In this document: piece after piece, positions 56,486-64,000 of the stretch
Position numbering within the stretch: the first letter of the stretch is position 1
How the letters are laid out: the number at the start of each line of letters is the position of its first letter
NCBI GenBank assembly: GCA_000827205.1
Contig: KN832555.1
Coordinates: 342,160-406,159, forward strand
Direction of reading: 5' to 3'
DNA: 64,000 nucleotides
Origin: Plicaturopsis crispa FD-325 SS-3
Taxonomy: Eukaryota > Basidiomycota > Agaricomycetes > Amylocorticiales > Amylocorticiaceae
Notes under the pieces: model-generated
What the model saw: only the letters and a program-made list of their open reading frames with translations
The model's database searches: none
Told to the model about the DNA's origin: nothing
Translations under genes and position numbers: made by a program

Positions 56486-58608
56486 TTATGCTTCTTGCTC
56501 ATCGTCCTCAGGTTCATCGCTAACATCCTCATCCTCACTGCCGTCCTCCACCACACTAAGAGCACCAAACCGCCCGACGCCAGAGCTCTTTATCGGCGCA
56601 GTTTCGCCGGTGTGTTCGTCCTCATCCTCGCTATCCTCTTCACTGGCAGTTGTATCATCCCCACTCTCTTCCTCAGCTTTCTCGTCTGATTCACTCTCGA
56701 CGATTTCCTCTTCCTCCCCGTTTTCTCTCGGGATCCACACTCCGTTACCCACTCCACCCTCCCCAGCCTCAGCTTCTATAATTTTCGGGTCAGTCCCCGG
56801 AGGCCAAAACGCCCACCGAACCTTCCCCTCCGCCACCAGCCGCAAAACTAACCGCCCAAAAATCAGAAAACACAGCACACAAAGCCTCCAACCAAGCACT
56901 CACTCGCATTGCCCGCACGGTTCACATCCGGGCGGCCCGCCTTCGCCGTCACCCAGCCCTTCTTGTCCGCATACGCCGTCAGCACATCCATCGCCGTCCA
57001 CACATGCGCCCCCTGCTCCTTCCCCCCGCGCTTCTCACCGCCGCGCCACGTGCGCTTGTCCTCCGCGGGCGCCTCGCGCGCGCGCGGGTGGACGAGACCG
57101 AAGACGCGCTCGAGCGGGAGGTGCTGCGCGGCGAGATGCACGCACGCGGGGAGCGCGTTGACGCGCGAGATGGGGAGGATGCCCGCGAGGACCTGTGTCG
57201 GCATCGGCGTGAGCGCGGGGAATACCAGCCCGGGGCAGTCCACCAGGCGCACTTGCGGCGTCCAGAAGAGCGTTTGGAAATGTTTTGTCTGAGGGGTGTT
57301 ATGTTATTTATGTGGGTGTGCGAGGGTGAGGCAGTGGGACTGACCTTTCCGGGCGTCTTGGAGGCGCGGACTTTGTGTGTTCCGAAGAGCGCGTTGAGGA
57401 GGGACGATTTGCCGACGTTGGGCTGGCCGATGAGGCCGATCGTGAGGAACTCGGGCTCGTGGGAGGACTCTCCGTCCTCTCTTTCCTCATCCTCGCCCTC
57501 GTCCGGGCTCCGTGGACGCGGTGCAGCGGCACCACCGACGATGCTCCCGACCTTCTCGCCCCCGGCGCGCATGACCGCCTCCCAATCGACGTCCTTCTTG
57601 ACCCTCCCCCTCTTCCTTGGCCGCTTCCCCTCCGCCTCGCTAACGATCTTCGCATGGAGCTCCCGCACGACCTCTACGAGGCGGGCGCGGAAGCCCTCGG
57701 GGACGCCGGGCTCCCACATGCGCCCGCCCTGCTTCGCGTCGCCGTACGTTTTCTCGCGGTACGCCTCGACCTGCACAACGCGCAGGCCCGGGTGGCGCGT
57801 CTCGAGGTACGTCGTCCATGCTGCGGCGCGCGCGGGGCCGGCGATGTCGACTTTCGTGAGGACTAGGATGGGCGGCGGGGAGTATGGGAGGGAGAGATAG
57901 GCGAGGAGCGGGGGAGGGAGGTGCAGAAGCGGGCAGCGCGCGTCGAGGAGAACGAGCATGATCTGGGAGATTTCGGTCACGCGCCATCTGGGGCGGATTA
58001 ACGCGAGATCGGATTAGGGATGAGATGGCTTACAGTTGACGCCACACCTCGATATTCCGCTCGAAATATGTGGGCGCGCGCGGCATGTCCGTGGGCTCCT
58101 TCACCGGAATATCTTCATCGCTCTCCTCGCGCACAGGCTCGGGCGGTCCTTTCACCCACGCATCGACACGCTCATCCATCTCCGCGATCCACTTCCTGAA
58201 CACGCCCTCCTCGTTTTTCTCGACCTCGATCTTGGTCATATCGAAACGCCATTTCGGCCTCGTAGGACAGCTCAGCGTCCCTTCACCCTGCTCCGGATCG
58301 GCGAAGATCGCAGCCTCTACGCCCAGGGGACGCGGCAGCGGCAGCACGCCCGCGAGCGCCTTTGTATCTTCAAGGTAGTGCGGTGGCAGCTTGATGAACG
58401 CGCTCTGGAGTTTGCGCGTCGACTCCGCCGCGACCGACGGGCCGCCCGAGCCTATGAGCTTCCCATTGGGACCCACTTTCTGGCGTGGCGGGCGACGCGA
58501 CTTTTGGGGCTTGGGTTCGGGAGGCGGTAGGTCACCGCGTTTGACAGCGCGCTTGAGCTGTAGGTCTGCCTTGCGCTGCTTTGACGAAGCAGGTTTACGC
58601 CGTGTCAT
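56486..58608 (-). CDS. Circularly permuted GTPase, GNL1-like
   Basis: MMR1/HSR1-family GTPase probably acting in ribosome assembly or export. The N-terminus is basic (MTRRKPASSKQRKADLQLKR). YFERNIEVWRQLWRVTEISQ, then IMLVLLDARCPLLHLPPPLL, precede the G4 motif LVLTKVD. The G1 motif GLIGQPNVGKSSLLNALFG comes after it, followed by G3 RLVDCPGLVFPALTP. This permuted order is diagnostic. The end has an acidic Glu/Asp/Ser-rich tail (SEDEDEHTGETAPIKSSGVG). Four exons join at RQL/WRV, TPGK/TKHFQTLFW and RAGNA/ILRLVAEGK. The start is at 58608 and the stop at 56486. The insertion between G4 and G1 (KRPRKRGRVKKDVDWEAVMR) is rich in Lys/Arg and acidic residues. Confidence 0.87.
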
Positions 58609-59534
58609 CGTAGGTTACCCTGGGCGCCCGTAAGCAGTAAGCAAGGGGTAAGAATCTGGTACGCGGCCGTGTGGGATTTCCAGTCGGTTAAGTATAGGCG
58701 ACCGCCGAGAAGAGTACCTTTTCCTCGTGTGCACAGGCAGATCCACGCGTACGACAGCGTGATACCCAGAGAAGAATTCAGTGGCTGTTACAAAATCTGC
58801 AGCAAGAAATATAGTCAGAAGGAAAGCGAGCAGAGCAGAGCGTTGCACGGTCAACTTTGCAGTGGCACACGCATCGGCCCGCTGCACTGGCTCAACGTAC
58901 GAACTCCGCGGCAATGGCGACTGGTACTACGTTCCTTCAATCTCACCAAGTTAGCATAGACTACAACGCTCTGACCAGAAACGCGCCGCCATGTAGAGGA
59001 ACAACATATACAAGTGAAGATGTGTTCGTTGAATCAATGCAACACCCGTGTTTTTGTTACTATAAAATTGTCACCGACATGCCTAGAACCCACGCGGTAG
59101 ACGCCAACAATCGCTAATCTGACGTGCGCACTGCGCACAAACGGCGCAAGCGGACGCTCACTTCGCCCCTCCCTGCAGTCGACGGTCTACCGGCATTGCA
59201 TGCAAATGGCTTGTCCTTGTCAGTATACTGTTCAAGACCTGCCGCTCGAACCCGGACCCCGGTCATAAAACCAGGTGTTCGCCTGACGCCGGCGAGGAAT
59301 AGGAGATTAATAACACGTGGCCGAGACGCCTATGTTTCTCTGTCATTTCTGTGTACGTGAAAAATGGGTCAGCACCAGCGGCATGGTAAGCTCACAGTAA
59401 GCCGTTGTCAACTCTGTCGCCGTACATTTTTTGCGCGCTATAAAGTAGACCTGTGATGGCCAGGACACCTTCAAACCGCTAAGCCACCCTCTCCTCATCC
59501 CCCTCATCCCCTCAAGTTCTCCTAACTCGCCACA
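58609..59534. other. Intergenic, no gene recognised
   Basis: Upstream of the GNL1-like gene and of the second AIF/AMID-like gene. No coding similarity seen. Confidence 0.4.
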
Positions 59535-60829
59535 ATGTCGCACAAGAAATCCGACGACAGGAAGAACGTGGTCATCGTTGGTGGAGGATCCGCCGGCGCT
59601 GGTATCGCACGAGCGCTCTCTGCGAAGCTCAACCACGCGACCCACAACCTCATCCTCATCAACCCCCGCCCATACCACATCTACTACATCGCCACCGCCC
59701 GAATTGTAGTCGACGCGTCCTCGCACCTGGAGGACACCGCGTTCATTCCTTATGACAAGCTGTTCGTGAAAGGAAACGGCACCTTCAAGCAGGGCTCCGT
59801 CACGAGCATCACGCCGAACAAGGGCAGCAAGGGTGGTCGCGTCACTCTCGCGAGCGGAGAGGAGATTGAGTACGAGGTCCTCGCCCTCACCCCTGGCTCC
59901 AAGTGGACGGGCCCCTTGGACTTCCCCGAGGAGCCCGCTGAAGTCACTGCCTTCATAAAGACTTCGCGCGCTCAGTTTGAGGCCGCGAAGCACATCGTCA
60001 TCGCTGGTGGAGGTGCCGTCGGTATTGGTGCGTACAAGTGCCCTGTCACCCGTCGTTCGCTGTACTGACCTCCTTGTAGAAATCGCCGGTGAGGTTAAAG
60101 ATTTATGGCCGACCAAAAAGGTCTCCATTGTCCAGGGTGACATCCTCCTCCTCAACAAGACGTACCCCGAGAAGTACCGTACCGCCATTGGCCACAACGT
60201 CGCCAAGCGCGGTGTTGAGATCATCTACAACGACTACATCGACGAGTTCCCCGCGCCCGGCGTCAGCGTCAAGACGCGCAACGGCAAGTCCCTCGACGGC
60301 GACCTCATCGTACGTACCCTCCCTCCTAGCCCCCTTATTCCCTACTCACCTCTTCCCTTGCAGATCAGCGCTCGCGGCATCACCCCGCACACCGAGTTCG
60401 TCAAGTCTCTCGGGCCGGACACGCTCACGGGCCAGGGCTTCATCAAGGTGCGCCCGACGCTGCAGCTCGCGGCCGCGGACGACATCTTCGCGGCGGGTGA
60501 CGCAATCGACTGGGCGGAGCAGAAGCAGGCGGCGAAGGCGGGTACGCACGCGGGCATCGTCGCGGCGAACATCCTTAGCTATGTTGCGGGCCAGGCACCG
60601 GCGAAGGTGTACAAGGGCAGCTTCGAGCTGATCGTCGTTACCAACGGACGGGTGCGTTTTATTTTGTTTCTTGCGTTGTATCGATGCACGAATGCTGATG
60701 ATTTTGCAGGGCGGTGGTGTTGGGTACTTCGGTGTTCTGTGGGGCATCGTGGTGGGCGACTGGGCAGCGCGCCTCATCAAGGCGAAGGACCTCATGATCC
60801 CCACCGCACGGAAGGCACTCGGGTACTGA
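59535..60829 (+). CDS. AIF/AMID-like FAD-dependent NAD(P)H oxidoreductase, copy 2
   Basis: Predicted 376 residues from exons 59535-60027, 60080-60309, 60364-60651 and 60710-60829. The first and last exons have exactly the lengths of those in copy 1 (493 and 120 nt), and the introns sit at the same places. FAD site: KNVVIVGGGSAGAGIARALS. NAD(P)H site: KHIVIAGGGAVGIEIAGEVK. Second FAD contact: DDIFAAGDAIDWAEQKQAAK. C-terminus: GYFGVLWGIVVGDWAARLIK. The first glycine-rich loop has GGGSAG where copy 1 has GGGLGG; the usual form is GGGxAG, so this copy looks the more standard. Electron transfer from NAD(P)H to a quinone-like acceptor is inferred from the family. Confidence 0.87.
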
Positions 60830-61978
60830 TCTATGGGCTATAATATGCTTATTGATTCATCGGGTTACATGCTGTGATATTCGGACTGCATGCTATCTTC
60901 CTTCCACGGCTGCGTGCTATCGTCCTCTATCGACTGCATGGTGTTGTCATCTACGGGCTGCATTTCTTCCACATCTCTGGGACATCGTTCTGACTTTACC
61001 TCCCTCGCACACGTTCATTTTTATTTGATTCCTCTGTACTGTATGCATACCACTGTGTTGAGCTGTTAATACTAGAATGCCATCGGATAACCTCTAGAGT
61101 CTTTCGTGCTGTGTCTTTGGCTTTTGCCTGACGAATTTTGCGGGGGCAGGGTGGAGGTTAACAAGGTGTTGACACTACAGTAGTCACTAGTCATTTGGTA
61201 TAACTTACTATAAGCAGCACGATTGTGTCGACCAGACGATTGAAATATACTCCCAGCCATCCAGCAACGGTGGGCGCCCGCTCAGCTCAAGCCAGAGCGC
61301 AAGGGAAAGTGACAAGACATTGGTATTGTAGACATGACACGATAGAGCGAGTTTTGGGGAGGCGGAAGTGAATACGAAGCAACTACTGACGCGAAGTGCA
61401 AGTGGAACACGCAGACGGTCAAGGAAAATCGGTATGAGTAGCAATGTAAGTATATGGATTCTGGAAGGAAGGGGACAGGCTCGAGCTCGTTCGATTTTAG
61501 CGACCCTTCACCGTTGCACGATTTTAATCAAAAAATCTTGTGCGACGAGACTATAGAGGATATGATGGCCTCCGCGCTTGCAGGCGCGCAAGACCTATAC
61601 GAAAGGTGGGAAAAGCCCTTGGCTTGTGGGTCGACGAATGGAACAGGAAACAGCACGACATAGATCCGCGCGCGCGAGAAGGAAGGAAGCGCGAGTACGC
61701 GAGAGATGGACTTATACGGGGCGATTTATGGACGGCTGGACAAATGTCGTGCGGTGGGACGTTATCGAGACGAAAATGGAAGGCATCTAGATGATGACCT
61801 CGACGGCCCACTATGCCATGGCCGCGCTTGCGCGCCCGCGATACCTATACGGAAGGTAAGAGGAGGCGTTAGCTTGCGAGTCCACGAACGGAACAGGAAA
61901 CAGCACTTGAACAGCACGGCGAAATTTCGCGCGCGTCCGGATATGAGAATCGACGTACACAAGGCGATTTGCGGACGG
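60830..61978. other. Intergenic region with two repeats
   Basis: It contains a 24-nt minisatellite just after the oxidoreductase (60886-60981) and a pair of diverged direct repeats (61567-61984). Small open frames over the latter follow the repeat and lack domains. Confidence 0.45.
60886..60981. repeat. 24-nt tandem repeat, four units
   Basis: Four successive 24-nt units each beginning CTGCATG or a close variant and ending in CGG, CGA or GGG. They diverge by several bases from one another. Confidence 0.8.
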
Positions 61979-61984
61979 TTAGAC
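61567..61984. repeat. Diverged direct repeat, two copies about 250 nt apart
   Basis: Copy 1 (61567-61743) and copy 2 (61820-61984) share GCGCTTG, ACCTATACG followed by AAGGT, AACAGGAAACAGCAC, and a closing GGCGATTT then GGACGG. The second copy lies against the end of the decayed F-box-like gene. Confidence 0.7.
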
Positions 61985-63525
61985 TGATAATCCATGAACC
62001 ATGAGACATCGCTGTCTCTCCTCCTCGCGAACTGCGGCAAAAATCCGCAGCGATTTCTCAACTTCGTGCCACCGAGCTTGTCTCTCCTCATCCGAGCCAT
62101 ATCGTATTTCGCGTAGATTGGGAAGGATCCCTGAAAATATCGCGGCGACAGCAACTGGATCCCTTATTGGCGAGTTACCGAGGGTGATGCTGGTGATGGT
62201 ATCATTCGCCGCTGCGTGAACGCTCCTTGAGTAGTTGGCAGTAGTAGTGGCGTCGACATAGAGAGCGAGATGGCGTAATCCTGGGGCCAGGTTTATGAAA
62301 TTCGCCAACCCACGCAGAGTGAGGTGCGATGGCCCCGTCCAGAATGTTGGGGAATGAATCAAAACCGACTCTAGAGCAGGCCATGCTCGAGCCATTTTCT
62401 CCAGATCTGCATCCTCCAGATGCAACGGGTGGTCAAGTCTGAGCTCCAGGTCGGTGAGGTGGGGAAAAGAAAACAGTGGTACGAGAGTTGCGAAAGGCAG
62501 GGTGGTACTATTGACACGCCCGAAAAATCTACTCGTCAAAACGATCTTCTTCATGTCATGGTGTGGACATTTGCTCAGTTCGGAAGTGAGCGAGCACCAG
62601 TCCGAAACCGAGAGCCTGGGCCCTAGGTAGGTGGTCGCGTCAATTTCGACAGTCTCCAGCTCAGGCCAATGTGATAGTGGCATTATCAGGGAGCAGGTCT
62701 CAACGATTCGAGCATTGGGGGAACGTAGTGCGAGCGACCGTATCTTCGGGAATCGAGCTGCTGGAGCAACGTTCGCAATGCTTGTGTCTTCAAATGTAGG
62801 GGCCCAATGGATGTCCATCCGACACAGCGTGGGGAGAGTAGAGAGGTGCAGCAGCGCAGATGTGGAAAGATTCCACTCGCAGGTGAAGCTTCGAAGGTGT
62901 TGCCATATCGCGCCATATAGACCTCTCGCAGACGTGTGCTCTGGGGAAGAGCTGGCGCGGACGACAACAGTGCGCCGGTTGCGGATGGGGCGAGACGATA
63001 CGGATAGGGGGCGTCCAAGTGCGACAACCCTTCTTCGCAAAAGGCGGAGGTTAAGTTTTTGATACGATCCGCATAGAACATGAACCTTGTCCAATGGTCG
63101 GATGTGATAGGTCTTTTCAATGACTGGATACAGAACTGCAGTTAGCATCTGACTGGTGCGAGCAGTTTTCTGTCACTCAAAAAGAGCATATGAAGCCACG
63201 GTGTCGAACCGCTCAACGGCTTTCCTGACAACGTAATCGCTGTGCTATTGCGCAATGCGAGTGTACTATGGGTTGGAATCTGCATGCTCACCAAGTCCTT
63301 GCAATAATGACCCGTGTCATCTTTAGCTTCTGTTAACCTCCATAGATCTGGAGCCATGGTGCCCAAAATAGCTGCGATGTCGCCGGGATCGCGCCAAAGA
63401 ATGTCCAGGGCGGGCTCGGAGAACGTTCTGCATGTCGTAGCAATCCGTGCTAGGTCTATGGGAGATATAACAGCGTCTTCAAAGACGGTGAGGAGGATGT
63501 CCAGAACAGAAAGGCATCGATGCAT
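61979..63525 (-). pseudogene. F-box-like gene, second family, deletion and frameshift
   Basis: Related to 54168-55945. The start at 63525 gives MHRCLSVLDILLTVFEDAVI in exon 1 (63525-63292), then a 168-nt intron and exon 2 from 63123 (SLKRPITSDHWTRFMFYADR, LAPSATGALLSSAPAL). Here some 65-70 codons of the relative are missing and the frame changes. Homology resumes as YGAIWQHLRSFTCEWNLSTS in another frame and then stays open through SFPHLTDLELRLDHPLHLED and LRGLANFINLAPGLRHLALY to the stop at 61979. Since the second part is long and undamaged (about 350 codons), the break may be recent. Confidence 0.65.
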
Positions 63526-64000
63526 CCTCCTAGTGTCGTAGGTGACGCACGCCTGTTCGACTAAGTGGAAGTCTGGTGAAGTTGAGTGAGCACTGTGGCT
63601 GCTGGAGCCGCCACAGCTGGAGTCACGTGACCACACCGTAGTCTACACGCGTCTTCCTGTATCGAGAGCTCCTTGAACTCGTACCACCACCTGGTCGAGT
63701 TTTTCCCACGCTTTCTTTGCTGGGCAAGGACGGTGGTGTCGCTTCCGCACAGCGAGCTCGCAGAGCTCACGTCCTCAGCATCCATGGCACCACCGAAGTC
63801 GATAGCTCCCATCGCCCCGCCGCCGCTTTCGACATCGTCGTAGCACCAACGAGTCCATGACTCACCCCGTAGACCAAACCCGCCAACCGAGGTGCATCCG
63901 AGCAAGGACAGAGCCATCCATCTCATTCCCTACTCCGCATTCCTCACCCACGCCATCCAAAGCCTTCATTGACTCCAACGACAACCTCGCGGCTTGTACC
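63526..64000. other. Window end, no gene recognised
   Basis: Upstream region of the damaged F-box-like gene. A minus-strand frame (63561-63926) is Gly/Ala/Ser-rich with no domain. It could belong to a gene continuing beyond the window. Confidence 0.35.

Noticed and set aside
59235-59300. Possible tRNA on the minus strand (GGTTCGAGC)
   Set aside because: The T-stem closing pair fails and no complete cloverleaf can be drawn.

Overview
The window looks like nuclear DNA of a basidiomycete, most likely a polypore-type Agaricomycete. Genes are dense and on both strands, and nearly all are interrupted by GT-AG introns of about 50-65 nt. Families typical of that group occur (expanded F-box-like proteins, a DUF6593-like protein, lineage-specific coiled-coil proteins), next to single-copy eukaryotic housekeeping genes. 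Assignment below this level is inference. No tRNA, rRNA, CRISPR or intact transposon could be supported. All gene models were built by reading splice sites and checking phase, helped by paralogues inside the window.

Region 1 (1-24 kb) is an accessory, rapidly evolving block. It holds two F-box-like genes plus two F-box fragments, and four members of a family I do not recognise (here the 'coil family': an N-terminal module, an NLS-like basic patch, an acidic linker and a C-terminal coiled coil). F-box and coil genes lie tail to tail three times (712-4437, 5040-7461, 19828-23364). A tandem duplication of about 3.03 kb (2003-5038 and 5040-8074) has one breakpoint in an F-box gene and the other in a pyridoxamine-phosphate-oxidase-like gene. 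Its outer ends are nearly identical between copies, but the coil genes in its centre are strongly diverged. From 9 to 12.9 kb there is a gene-poor stretch rich in short repeats. At 13-16 kb lies a glycogen-targeting PP1 regulatory subunit. The block ends with a small homeodomain gene at 24 kb.

Region 2 (25-53 kb) is mostly ordinary. It has three short-chain dehydrogenases (one lacking the catalytic tyrosine), a lysine-methyltransferase-like protein divergently paired with a Gon7-like KEOPS subunit, CCT3, an AIF/AMID-like oxidoreductase, a SAM methyltransferase, VTA1 (ESCRT), RRP1 (ribosome biogenesis), 5-hydroxyisourate hydrolase (urate breakdown), UBC12 (neddylation), a Dap1/PGRMC-like cytochrome-b5-fold protein and a 2-oxoglutarate dioxygenase.

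Region 3 (53-64 kb) contains an intact member of a second F-box-like family (54168-55945), with decayed relatives at 33.4-34.6 kb and 62.0-63.5 kb. It also holds a circularly permuted GNL1-type GTPase and a second AIF/AMID-like gene with almost the same exon layout as the one at 35 kb. F-box adaptors and UBC12 would both act in cullin-RING ubiquitination, but their presence in one window need not mean a functional link.
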